DNA from: Candidatus Cloacimonadota bacterium
GTDB lineage: Bacteria; Cloacimonadota; Cloacimonadia; Cloacimonadales; WRIO01
Assembly: GCA_023230175.1 (NCBI GenBank)
Contig: JALNXV010000066.1
Coordinates: 1 to 12,666, forward strand
Direction: 5' to 3'
Length of the DNA stretch: 12,666 bases
Part shown: positions 1 to 6,976 of the stretch, piece by piece
Position numbering within the stretch: the first letter of the stretch is position 1
Layout of the letters: the number at the start of each line of letters is the position of its first letter
The notes under the pieces: model-generated
Database searches by the model: none
The model's input: the letters and a program-made list of their open reading frames with translations, nothing else
What the model was told of the DNA's origin: nothing
Program-made: the position numbers and the translations under genes

Positions 1-88
1 CAAATATGTTTAAAATTTGTGAAATTTTAAACTCTTCAAATAAAATTATCTATCCCTAATTAAATATAATAATTAAAAAGGAACTATA

Positions 89-1192
89 ATGAGATTTAAA
101 AACAATATTACAATAATCTTCTTTATACTTGTGTTAACTCTTTCGATGTTATCATGCAGTCATCAATCATCAAGTGAAGCAAATTTAGATGAACAAATTG
201 GACAAATGCTTTTATTTGGTTTTAAAGGTCTAAATGTAGATGATAATTGGGTTCAAACTTTTACTCAACAAATTACAGACTTAAATATTGGAGGAGTCTT
301 AGTTTTATCTTATAATGTTAAATCACCGACTCAATTAGACTCATTAATGAATCATTTTAAACAAATAAAAAGCAATTTGCCTATATTATATGCAATTGAT
401 CAAGAAGGTGGGAAAGTTCAAAGACTAAGTCCTCAAAAAGGATTTCAAGGTTTTCCTTCAGCCCAATATACAGCAGAGAATTTAAGCCTTGAAGAAGCAT
501 ACAATAGTTATTATGAATTGGCAAATGAATGCAAAGATTATGGATTTAACTTGATACTTGCACCTGTGGTAGATTTAAATATTAATCCCCAATCACCTGC
601 AATAGGAAATCTTGAAAGAAGTTATTCAAATAATCCAATGATAGTATCCAGTTATGCTACAGCATTTATAAATGCCATAAAAGACAATGGTCTAATAAGT
701 TGTCTCAAACATTTTCCCGGTCACGGAAGTGCAAGCAATGATTCTCATTTAGATATAACAGATGTTACTCAAACTTGGTCAGAAATTGAACTTGATCCAT
801 ATATTACTTTAATCAATCAAAACCTTGCACAAGCTATAATGTCAGCTCATATTTTTAATACCAATATTGATGAAAATTATCCTTCTTCACTTTCAGATTC
901 TTTTATTAATAACCTACTCAGAAACGAATTACAATACGATGGTGTTGTAATCACAGATGATTTGCAAATGGGAGCTATACAAAACTATTACGACTTAGAA
1001 GATACTATAATTAAATCTATAAATGCAGGTAGTGATATTCTTATCTTTTCTCAATATTTTGAACCAAATATTGAATTACCTACCATAGTTCATAATATCA
1101 TAAAAAACGCAGTTCAATCCAAAACAATCAGTAAAGAAAGAATAGAACAATCTTATTTTAGAATTAAACAACTTAAAAATCAAATTTGGTAA
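89..1192 (+). CDS. nagZ: Beta-N-acetylhexosaminidase, glycoside hydrolase family 3 (NagZ-type lipoprotein)
   Basis: A family 3 glycoside hydrolase of 367 residues that should remove terminal N-acetylglucosamine from peptidoglycan fragments. The N-terminus has Arg2/Lys4, a hydrophobic stretch (about 7-21) and Cys23 in MLSC, a plausible lipobox, so the enzyme is probably membrane-anchored outside the cytoplasm. The barrel carries the NagZ signature KHFPGHG (207-213) followed by DSH (218-220); in the family this Asp-His pair acts as acid/base. ITDDLQM follows, with Asp290 as the expected nucleophile. The length fits a single-domain NagZ without the extra C-terminal domain of the larger Bacillus enzymes. 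AAGGAA lies 5 nt before the ATG and supports this start. The gene stands alone and converges on the DUF4097 gene. Family assignment is secure; the exact substrate is inferred. Confidence 0.93.
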   Translation: MRFKNNITIIFFILVLTLSMLSCSHQSSSEANLDEQIGQMLLFGFKGLNVDDNWVQTFTQQITDLNIGGVLVLSYNVKSPTQLDSLMNHFKQIKSNLPILYAIDQEGGKVQRLSPQKGFQGFPSAQYTAENLSLEEAYNSYYELANECKDYGFNLILAPVVDLNINPQSPAIGNLERSYSNNPMIVSSYATAFINAIKDNGLISCLKHFPGHGSASNDSHLDITDVTQTWSEIELDPYITLINQNLAQAIMSAHIFNTNIDENYPSSLSDSFINNLLRNELQYDGVVITDDLQMGAIQNYYDLEDTIIKSINAGSDILIFSQYFEPNIELPTIVHNIIKNAVQSKTISKERIEQSYFRIKQLKNQIW

Positions 1193-1197
1193 ATTAA

Positions 1198-1227
1198 GCC
1201 GGGTATTATAAACCCGGCATTTTGTTT
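1198..1227. terminator. Hairpin terminator between convergent genes
   Basis: A perfect 7-bp GC-rich stem, GCCGGGT (1198-1204) with ACCCGGC (1212-1218), has a 7-nt AT loop and is followed on the plus strand by ATTTTGTTT. It begins 6 nt after the NagZ stop and ends just before the minus-strand stop at 1229. On the minus strand it is followed by TTAATTT, so it may work in both directions. Confidence 0.8.
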
Positions 1228-1228
1228 A

Positions 1229-2665
1229 CTATTTATTTCTTAAAACCTTAATTAATTTTTCAGCTTCTTCAGTTGTAATTGTCTTTTTATCAAGCAGATC
1301 TAATATTTTCATAACAGCAATATTATCTTTATCTTTATCAAAAATCTTATTCCATTTAGATGGCTTTTCTTCAGAATTACTATAAACATTAAAGGCTTTC
1401 TCTTTTAAATGTTTTGATAATGGACTAATTTTTTCTGCTACGTCAGTAATTATGTTTTTAGCTTTATCAAAAATATCTTCTATATTATCTTTAGTTACTT
1501 GAGTTTTAATTTGTTCGATAAGTGTAGCAATTCTATCTTGATATTTTTGAGCTTCTTCTCCTGAAACCTTGTTTTTAAGCTTTGACATAGTATTATTTAG
1601 AGATTGATAAACACTATCAATAATTTCTTTTGCATTCTCAACTGTTTGACTATTAGATAATTCTTGTAATAAATCTTCAGCTTTTTTAAGTTCTTTATCT
1701 AAAATCCTATAAAATACATTTTCATCTTTAGTAATTTTTATATCTCCATGAATTGTTTGAGCTTTAATATATGGCAAATCTTCTCCATAGAATACATTAT
1801 ATTGTGTTTCACTACTATTTATTTCTACAGCTCCATCGTTTTCGATTTGATTCTTAATATCTCCATGCAAAGTACTTACATCTAAATTGATTTGAACTTC
1901 ATCAGGTATTGAAATTTTTATATCTCCGTTAGAGGTATTCAATTGAGTAAGTTTACATAAATCATTATCTATCTTATATACAATGTCTCCATTTACAGAA
2001 GATAAATCAATCAAATTATGATTTTCAAACACAACTTCTGTAAATATATCACCGTTATTTGTTTTGCAACTTATCACATCAAAGTTACTATCGGTAACTT
2101 TAATATCACCATTTTCACTTGTTATATCAATATTTGTTCCTACCCCACCTTTTAATTTAACATCACCATTAACTGTATTTACTTTTAAATCATTAATCAC
2201 TTCAAAAAGTTTTACATCTCCATTTGTGGTAAATATTGTTCCTTGACCTGATTGTTCGATTCTAATATTGCCTTCTACTGATTTTAAATTAAATTTTCCT
2301 GTGATAGATTGAACTGTAATATTTGAATTTAATGTCTCTATATCCAGTAAATCACCTTGGGAAAAAGCTATTTGAGGTACTTCAATAGTAAGTATTGGGT
2401 TAAAGATATTATCAAAATCAAAATATTCTCTTATATCTGTTTCATTAATACTATATCCAATATATCGTTTCTCTTTAAGATGGTCAAGTTTACCTTCGAC
2501 ATTACCTGTCATATTACCGGATTGACATTTAAAACTACCAGAAATTACTAAATCATCAGTTTCTGATTGCTTTACAGTAATATTAAAAATATCAGAATGT
2601 ACACAAATCTCAGTTCCCTCAGTAAGTTGTACATTATGACAGAAATTTTGTTCAACGTTTTTCAT
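1229..2665 (-). CDS. DUF4097 beta-solenoid protein with C-terminal SHOCT-like helical hairpin
   Basis: A 478-residue protein whose first two thirds are a repetitive beta-rich domain of the DUF4097 (putative adhesin / YvlB / LiaX-like) type. At least eight Asn/His-Gly-Asp turns (NGD, HGD, related EGN) recur about every 17-21 residues, as expected for rungs of a beta-solenoid. A charged, probably helical region follows (roughly 315-430). The last 30 or so residues (ILDLLDKKTITTEEAEKL) resemble the short helix-turn-helix hairpin found at the ends of YvlB/LiaX-type proteins. No signal peptide or membrane segment is visible, so it is probably cytoplasmic despite the 'adhesin' label. The start at 2665 is chosen over an upstream ATG at 2728, which would overlap the preceding gene by 62 nt; AGGGGA precedes 2665. 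It lies 1 nt after the DUF2089 gene and is surely cotranscribed. Known LiaX relatives act in envelope stress; a similar role here is inference. Confidence 0.85.
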   Translation of the reverse strand: MKNVEQNFCHNVQLTEGTEICVHSDIFNITVKQSETDDLVISGSFKCQSGNMTGNVEGKLDHLKEKRYIGYSINETDIREYFDFDNIFNPILTIEVPQIAFSQGDLLDIETLNSNITVQSITGKFNLKSVEGNIRIEQSGQGTIFTTNGDVKLFEVINDLKVNTVNGDVKLKGGVGTNIDITSENGDIKVTDSNFDVISCKTNNGDIFTEVVFENHNLIDLSSVNGDIVYKIDNDLCKLTQLNTSNGDIKISIPDEVQINLDVSTLHGDIKNQIENDGAVEINSSETQYNVFYGEDLPYIKAQTIHGDIKITKDENVFYRILDKELKKAEDLLQELSNSQTVENAKEIIDSVYQSLNNTMSKLKNKVSGEEAQKYQDRIATLIEQIKTQVTKDNIEDIFDKAKNIITDVAEKISPLSKHLKEKAFNVYSNSEEKPSKWNKIFDKDKDNIAVMKILDLLDKKTITTEEAEKLIKVLRNK

Positions 2666-2666
2666 A

Positions 2667-3047
2667 TTAAATCCCCTTTTTTTTGTGATTAATCTTCTCA
2701 ATGGCTTCTGCAATATTAATGAAACCATTTTCTAATTCTTCGAGAATATTTATAACTGATTCCTTTTTATGTTTTATTTCCAATTGTTGTAAAATCTTTA
2801 TCAATTCGTTTAATTTATTTTTAACTGTTGGGTAAGATATTTTTAATTTATTCTCAACTTCTCTAATATTACCTTGTGCTAAAATAAAGACTTTCACAAA
2901 CTCCAATTGCTCAGCATTTAACCTGTTAAAGACTGAATTTTGAAACTCACCTCTAATAGTAACATTGCAATGAGGACACTCATATTCTTTAATTATCAAT
3001 TTAGCGTTACACGCAGGACAAACATCTAAACTCTTTTTTATCATCAT
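2667..3047 (-). CDS. DUF2089-family zinc-ribbon / HTH putative transcriptional regulator
   Basis: A 126-residue protein in three parts. An N-terminal zinc ribbon has CPAC (Cys10, Cys13) and CPHC (Cys24, Cys27). A helix-turn-helix region follows at about 43-88, containing LNAEQLEFVKVF and GNIREVENKLKISYPTVKNKL, the hallmark of DUF2089 proteins. The C-terminal helical hairpin (about 96-120, ILEELENGFINIAEAIEKI) resembles the tail of the DUF4097 protein encoded 1 nt downstream. It probably binds DNA and regulates its own operon; that role is inferred from the domains. AAGGAGA (3051-3057) precedes two adjacent ATGs at 3047 and 3044. The second is better spaced from the SD site, so the true protein may be one residue shorter. 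A good TTGACA promoter element lies upstream. Confidence 0.88.
   Translation of the reverse strand: MMIKKSLDVCPACNAKLIIKEYECPHCNVTIRGEFQNSVFNRLNAEQLEFVKVFILAQGNIREVENKLKISYPTVKNKLNELIKILQQLEIKHKKESVINILEELENGFINIAEAIEKINHKKKGI
2671..2679 (-). promoter_or_regulatory. Ribosome binding site deciding the DUF4097 start
   Basis: Read on the minus strand this is AAAGGGGAT. Its GGGG ends 7 nt before the ATG at 2665. It overlaps the last codons of the DUF2089 gene, which supports 2665 rather than 2728 as the start and suggests coupled translation. Confidence 0.6.
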
Positions 3048-3062
3048 TTATCTCCTTAAATA

Positions 3063-3092
3063 CAAATTAAATTTAATCAATAAAAATGTCAA
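3063..3092 (-). promoter_or_regulatory. Predicted promoter of the DUF2089-DUF4097 operon
   Basis: On the minus strand a perfect TTGACA (3092-3087) is followed after 17 nt by TAATTT (3069-3064) as a sigma-70-like -10. Alternatively, after 16 nt comes TTAATTTG, close to the Bacteroidota TAnnTTTG element. It sits about 15 nt upstream of the SD site. A similar 30-nt block precedes hutH. Confidence 0.6.
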
Positions 3093-3204
3093 GAAATAAT
3101 TAATATATTTAACCTAACATTAAAATATTTAATATTATACTTTCTTAAACCTCATAATTCTAAACCTATGAAAAAATTAATTTAATTGTCATATAAAAAA
3201 ATAT

Positions 3205-3232
3205 TTGCATTTACCTAAAAATAGTTTATACT
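3205..3232 (+). promoter_or_regulatory. Predicted promoter of the disulfide oxidoreductase gene
   Basis: TTGCAT (3205-3210), a 16-nt spacer and TATACT (3227-3232) resemble a sigma-70 promoter. The -10 hexamer ends 30 nt before the ATG at 3263, leaving a short leader with the SD site. Confidence 0.5.
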
Positions 3233-3249
3233 ATAAAGTAAAAATGTAT

Positions 3250-3253
3250 GGAG
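3250..3253 (+). promoter_or_regulatory. Ribosome binding site deciding the start at 3263
   Basis: GGAG lies 9 nt before the ATG at 3263. It overlaps the last base of an alternative in-frame ATG at 3248, which would have no SD site. The protein beginning at 3263 (MKKYDLLVIG) also matches the usual start of this flavoprotein family. Confidence 0.7.
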
Positions 3254-3262
3254 TTGATAAGA

Positions 3263-4663
3263 ATGAAAAAATATGATTTACTTGTTATCGGTGTTGGTCC
3301 TGCAGGGATGGCAGTAGCTGCAATGGGTACTGCTATGGGATTAAAAGTTTTAGCTATAGAATCACATAAAGTTGGCGGAGAATGTTTAAATTATGGATGT
3401 ATTCCGAGTAAAGCACTATTAAAAGCCGGGGAAGCTTGTAAAAATGCTTGTACACTACAAGATTTCGGGCTTAATCTAACAGAAAAACCAAGCATTAACG
3501 ATCCTTTACAAATAGTTAGAGATAAGATTAATGATATTAGTGGTCCAAAAACAATGAAGATGTTTGATAAAGTTGATTTTGTCCTCCAAAAAGGTAATGC
3601 AAAATTTGTTAATAAAAAAATTATCGAAGTTGATGGTAAAACCTATACCGCAAAACATATTTTTATTGGTACCGGCACGGAACCTTTTATCCCTCCCATA
3701 CCCGGCATTAAAGACATCGACGAATTAACAAATTTAAATATGTTTGAACAGAAATCAATTCCTAAGTCACTTTTAATTATAGGCGGAGGAGCAATAGGAA
3801 GTGAAATGGCACAAGCTTTTACACGCTTAGGTTCACAAGTGACAATTGTTCAAATAGACAAACACCTTATGCCACAAGGTGATGAAGATGCAGGGTTAGA
3901 ACTTCAAAAAGCTTTCGAAAAAGAAGGTATTAAAGTTTTAAACAATACAAAAATTGAAAAAGCTGAAAAAACCGAATCAGGAGTAAAATTATATACTTCT
4001 GCAGGTATTTTAGAAGCAGACAAACTTCTTGTAGCTGCAGGAAGAAAACCTGCCATAGCTTCATTAGAATTAGACAATGCCAAAATTAAATATAACAAAA
4101 AAGGTATTATTGTTAATGACAATATGCAAACCAATATAAAAAATGTTTATGCTATAGGTGATTGTAATGGTCTTTCACTATTTTCTCACGCCGCAATGCA
4201 TCAAGGGATGATAGCTCTTATGAATGCAATAAATCCCCTACCATTTAAAATGAAAAACTCAAAATTTGTAGTTCCATGGTCTGTATTTACAAAACCTGAA
4301 GTTGCACAAGTAGGCCTTACTGAAAAAGAAGCAATACAAAAAGGATTAAAATTTCAGATAATAAAAGAATATTATGAAAATTACGGAAGAACAATTGCAG
4401 ATGGTAAACCTGAAGGATTTGTTAAAGTCATTACCGATTCAAGAGGCAAAATTTATGGAGCTACCATCGTAGGTGAAGCTGCAAGTGAAATGATTCACGA
4501 ATGGGCTTTAGCAATACAAAAAAACATTAAACTTTTTGATATTATGATGCTTCAACATTCATTCCCAACTATCTCATTAATGAATAAAAGAATTGCCGAA
4601 TCATGGATGATGAATAAAATGAAAAACAAATTTATTCAAAAATTAATCAAGTTTTTTATCTAA
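3263..4663 (+). CDS. FAD-dependent pyridine nucleotide-disulfide oxidoreductase (Lpd/MerA-like, atypical C-terminus)
   Basis: A 466-residue class I flavin disulfide reductase. The FAD-binding Rossmann motif GVGPAG is at 10-15 and the redox-active pair is GGECLNYGC (Cys41, Cys46). A second nucleotide-binding motif, IIGGGAIGSEMA, lies near 171-182 and the FAD motif AIGDC near 296-300. The dimerisation domain follows (PWSVFTKPEVAQVGLTE onward). In dihydrolipoyl dehydrogenase the C-terminus carries HxHPTxxE with a catalytic His-Glu pair. Here the matching stretch is HSFPTISL (432-439), so the second His is Phe434 and the Glu is Leu439. That argues against true lipoamide dehydrogenase. No N-terminal heavy-metal domain or C-terminal cysteine pair of mercuric reductase is present, and no 2-oxoacid dehydrogenase genes are nearby. 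It probably transfers electrons between NAD(P)H and an unknown disulfide, quinone or metal acceptor. Family is secure; substrate is unknown. Confidence 0.88.
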   Translation: MKKYDLLVIGVGPAGMAVAAMGTAMGLKVLAIESHKVGGECLNYGCIPSKALLKAGEACKNACTLQDFGLNLTEKPSINDPLQIVRDKINDISGPKTMKMFDKVDFVLQKGNAKFVNKKIIEVDGKTYTAKHIFIGTGTEPFIPPIPGIKDIDELTNLNMFEQKSIPKSLLIIGGGAIGSEMAQAFTRLGSQVTIVQIDKHLMPQGDEDAGLELQKAFEKEGIKVLNNTKIEKAEKTESGVKLYTSAGILEADKLLVAAGRKPAIASLELDNAKIKYNKKGIIVNDNMQTNIKNVYAIGDCNGLSLFSHAAMHQGMIALMNAINPLPFKMKNSKFVVPWSVFTKPEVAQVGLTEKEAIQKGLKFQIIKEYYENYGRTIADGKPEGFVKVITDSRGKIYGATIVGEAASEMIHEWALAIQKNIKLFDIMMLQHSFPTISLMNKRIAESWMMNKMKNKFIQKLIKFFI

Positions 4664-4683
4664 TAACTACTAATAAACAACAA

Positions 4684-4730
4684 GGGACCTCCAGGATGGA
4701 AAAAAGCATCTTGGAGGTCTCCTATTATTT
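4684..4730 (+). terminator. Strong hairpin terminator after the oxidoreductase gene
   Basis: A 15-bp stem pairs GGGACCTCCAGGATG (4684-4698) with 4707-4721 around an 8-nt loop, with two G-T wobbles. It starts 20 nt after the stop codon. The following ATTATTTATTT is T-rich but not an unbroken T-run, so it may be a terminator or an mRNA-stabilising hairpin. Confidence 0.65.
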
Positions 4731-4883
4731 ATTTAAAGATTTATTAATAGTTATATGATTATAATGCAGGGATTTTTTTTGTTTAATAAAATTTTAAAAG
4801 GCATTAAAGCTGATGAATCATTAAGTTGCACAAGTATCGTACGAGGCTTTGCAAAATCAACAAAAATCTTAGCCACATAATTC

Positions 4884-5018
4884 AGAGGCTGTCCTAAAAT
4901 TAATGTTGTGCGAGCATCCCTGCTTGCACTCAAAACCTTAAGTAATAAGTATTTAATATTTTACGAAACTACAAGCTGGAAGCTTGTAGAACTTTTTTGT
5001 ATTTTGAAACAACCTCTA
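4884..5018. repeat. Small inverted-repeat element with two internal hairpins (REP/MITE-like)
   Basis: The ends AGAGGCTGTCCTAAAA (4884-4899) and TTTTGAAACAACCTCT (5003-5018) are inverted copies matching at 12 of 16 positions. Inside are two hairpins. GTGCGAGC (4908-4915) pairs with GCTTGCAC (4922-4929) around ATCCCT. A perfect 9-bp stem, CTACAAGCT/AGCTTGTAG (4969-4977/4981-4989), follows with loop GGA and then a T-run (4993-4998). The second hairpin could act as a plus-strand terminator. No transposase or clear target duplication is visible; the mobile nature is inferred. Confidence 0.45.
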
Positions 5019-5204
5019 AAATCTAAGGCTATGATTTTTATATTTTTACTGATGCTCAGAATGACCTGATTTTGCATATTTTATGTTATGATTATGAACC
5101 TTGCACAGTTTTGTACACTAAAAACTTAAATAGCATATAATAAATATACTATAAATCTTAAACAGAAATCACATAAGATAATATCTGATAATATTTAATA
5201 ACCT

Positions 5205-6155
5205 TTATTTATCTATTTGAAGTTTGATAAAGTCCGTAATTTTATTTACGGATAAATTATACTTATCAAGTAATTCATCGGGATTCCCGGATTCACCAAA
5301 ACAATCTCCAAGATTCAAAAAATATAATTTTCTTGGATAATGTTGAGCTAAAAATGTTGAGATAATAGAGCCTAATCCACCGGCTTGTAAGTGTTCCTCA
5401 ACAATAAAAATTGGTTTATTTGTTTTTGCTATATTTAATAATTCAGCATTATCAAAAGGTTTTATTGACGAGCAATTTATAGCTGAAACGTTGATACCAA
5501 ATTGTTTTAATTTTTGAGCTGATTTTAAACATTCGACACCTATCGTACCATGAGAAATTAAATAAGCATCGTCACCTTTATGCAAGTAATTCATTTTCCC
5601 AGGATGAAATAAATAATCTTCATTTAAAACAATTTCGGTTGCTTCTCTAGCTAATCTAATAAAAACAGGCGAATTAATACTTGCTACATATAGAGTTATC
5701 TGATAAGCCTCAACTGCGTCAACAGGAGAAAATACTTGCATATTTGGCAAAACATTCATTAAAGCAATATCTTCAATAGCTTGATGTGAACCACCATCAG
5801 GTCCTACAGAAATCCCCCCATGAGAACCAATAACTTTTACATTTAGATTCGAGAAACAAACAGTATTTCTCAGCTGGTCAAAAGCTCTTCCGGCTATAAA
5901 TACTCCGTAAGTAGTAACAAAAGGAATTTGCCCACATAAAGCTAAACCGGCTGCAATCCCGACCATATTTTGCTCAGCAATACCAACATCAATAAACCTT
6001 TTAGGATAAGTATTTGCAAACCAATCCGAACGAGTAGATTTGGCTAAATCAGCATCTAAAACGATTACGTTTGGGTTAGTTTGCCCTAAGTGTAATAATG
6101 CTTTGCCATATCCATCTCTTATTGGCAAGACCTCGCCTTTTTTAAAAGTCTTCAT
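5205..6155 (-). CDS. Transketolase, C-terminal subunit (split transketolase)
   Basis: A 316-residue subunit equal to the pyrimidine-binding and C-terminal domains of transketolase. With the N-terminal subunit encoded just upstream it should move two-carbon ketol groups between sugar phosphates in the non-oxidative pentose phosphate pathway, using thiamine diphosphate. The motif DVGIAEQNMVGIAAGLA contains Glu61, the conserved residue that activates the cofactor. GSHGGISVGPDGGSHQ (110-125) and FSPVDA (141-146) are typical of transketolase and DXP synthase family members. The C-terminal domain starts near residue 190 (HKGDDAYLISHGT). DXP synthase is excluded because that enzyme is a single chain of about 620 residues. 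The start overlaps the stop of the N-subunit gene by ATGA, indicating coupled translation and equal amounts. Convergent with the repeat-rich gap. Confidence 0.92.
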   Translation of the reverse strand: MKTFKKGEVLPIRDGYGKALLHLGQTNPNVIVLDADLAKSTRSDWFANTYPKRFIDVGIAEQNMVGIAAGLALCGQIPFVTTYGVFIAGRAFDQLRNTVCFSNLNVKVIGSHGGISVGPDGGSHQAIEDIALMNVLPNMQVFSPVDAVEAYQITLYVASINSPVFIRLAREATEIVLNEDYLFHPGKMNYLHKGDDAYLISHGTIGVECLKSAQKLKQFGINVSAINCSSIKPFDNAELLNIAKTNKPIFIVEEHLQAGGLGSIISTFLAQHYPRKLYFLNLGDCFGESGNPDELLDKYNLSVNKITDFIKLQIDK

Positions 6156-6964
6156 AAAGTATCAATTTCCTTTATGGCTTTAAGGAGTTCATCCTTATTG
6201 GGTGCTTTTCCATGCCATCCGACTTGGTTTTCCATAAAAGAAACACCTTTTCCCTTGATGGTTTTTGCAATAATTGCTGTAGGTAATTTACATTTTTTAG
6301 CATTATTTACTGCTTCAATTATTTCTTTAAAGCTATGACCATCAATACATAAACAATTCCAACCAAAAGATATAAACTTATCTTTGAGAGGTTCAAGTTG
6401 CAAAATTTCTTCAGTTTTTCCATCAAGTTGTAAAAGGTTCCGATCAATAAAAGCAATCATATTGTTTAATTTATGATGACCTGCAAACATAAGAGCTTCC
6501 CATATTTGACCCTCATTAAGTTCACCATCTCCATGTAAAGAATAAATATAGAAATCTTTGTTGTTCATTTTTGCAAACATAGCCATTCCACAAGCAATTG
6601 ATAATCCTTGACCTAATGAGCCTGTAGAAATGTCAACCCCGGGACATTTTAGGGAGTTAGGATGACCTTGTAAGGACGAATTGAGTTTTCTTAGCTTAAA
6701 TAATTCATTTTCAGAAAAGTATTTTGCTTCAGACAATAAGGAGTATAATAAAGGGGCAGCATGACCTTTTGAAAGAATAAAACGATCTCTATCTTCCCAA
6801 TTTGGATTTTTAGGGTTATGATTCATTAAATTAAAATATAATGCGGTTCCAATCTCCACGGCAGACAATGATCCACCGGGGTGACCGGAACCGGCAATAT
6901 ATATTGATTCAATAATCTTTTTGCGAATATTCTTAGCTACTGAGTCCAGTAAAGAATAATCCAT
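6152..6964 (-). CDS. Transketolase, N-terminal thiamine diphosphate-binding subunit
   Basis: A 270-residue subunit holding the diphosphate-binding domain of a split transketolase. SGHPGG (26-31, His28) and SKGHAAP (65-71, His68) are conserved substrate/cofactor histidine motifs. GDGELNEGQ (145-153) followed by Asn176 in FIDRN is the classical GDG-N motif that binds magnesium and thiamine diphosphate. The protein ends near residue 270, exactly where the two-domain chain of a full-length (about 650-residue) transketolase is divided in split forms, which are known from archaea, Firmicutes and other bacteria. It follows the small ribosomal protein gene by 12 nt and overlaps the C-subunit gene by 4 nt. 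No clear SD site precedes its ATG, so translation may depend on coupling to upstream genes. Confidence 0.92.
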   Translation of the reverse strand: MDYSLLDSVAKNIRKKIIESIYIAGSGHPGGSLSAVEIGTALYFNLMNHNPKNPNWEDRDRFILSKGHAAPLLYSLLSEAKYFSENELFKLRKLNSSLQGHPNSLKCPGVDISTGSLGQGLSIACGMAMFAKMNNKDFYIYSLHGDGELNEGQIWEALMFAGHHKLNNMIAFIDRNLLQLDGKTEEILQLEPLKDKFISFGWNCLCIDGHSFKEIIEAVNNAKKCKLPTAIIAKTIKGKGVSFMENQVGWHGKAPNKDELLKAIKEIDTL

Positions 6965-6976
6965 AATAATTATTTA

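Larger units (their letters stand above)
4664..5204. other. 541-nt intergenic region with repeats and no convincing gene
   Basis: This gap lies between the convergent oxidoreductase and transketolase genes. It holds the hairpin at 4684-4722, the inverted-repeat unit at 4884-5018, and an imperfect direct repeat: TTGCACAAGTATCGTAC at 4826-4842 and TTGCACAGTTTTGTAC at 5101-5116. An 8-bp inverted pair, GCAGGGAT (4766-4773) and ATCCCTGC (4916-4923), is also present. A 60-codon minus-strand reading frame (4751-4933, TTG start) matches no family I recognise, lacks an SD site and runs through the repeats. It is most likely a remnant or chance frame. Confidence 0.6.

Noticed and set aside
17..46. Possible promoter for nagZ (TTGTGA, 18-nt spacer, TAAAAT)
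   Set aside because: The match is weak in a very AT-rich leader, and other hexamers such as TATAAT at 65-70 compete without a partner -35.
1739..2275. Short regularly spaced DNA repeats resembling a CRISPR or tandem repeat array
   Set aside because: They are the codons for the repeated NGD turns of the DUF4097 protein; intervals vary and the rest of each unit differs.
2666..2728. Upstream ATG at 2728 for the DUF4097 gene, adding 21 residues
   Set aside because: It overlaps the DUF2089 gene by 62 nt, has no good SD site, and the added residues do not form a signal peptide. The ATG at 2665 has an SD site and a 1-nt gap from the upstream stop.
3248..3262. ATG at 3248 as start of the oxidoreductase
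   Set aside because: The GGAG site overlaps this codon and is correctly spaced for the ATG at 3263, whose product begins as the family does.
3263..4663. Annotation as lipoamide dehydrogenase (lpd) or mercuric reductase (merA)
   Set aside because: The C-terminal His-Glu pair of Lpd is missing, as are the C-terminal cysteine pair and N-terminal metal domain of MerA.
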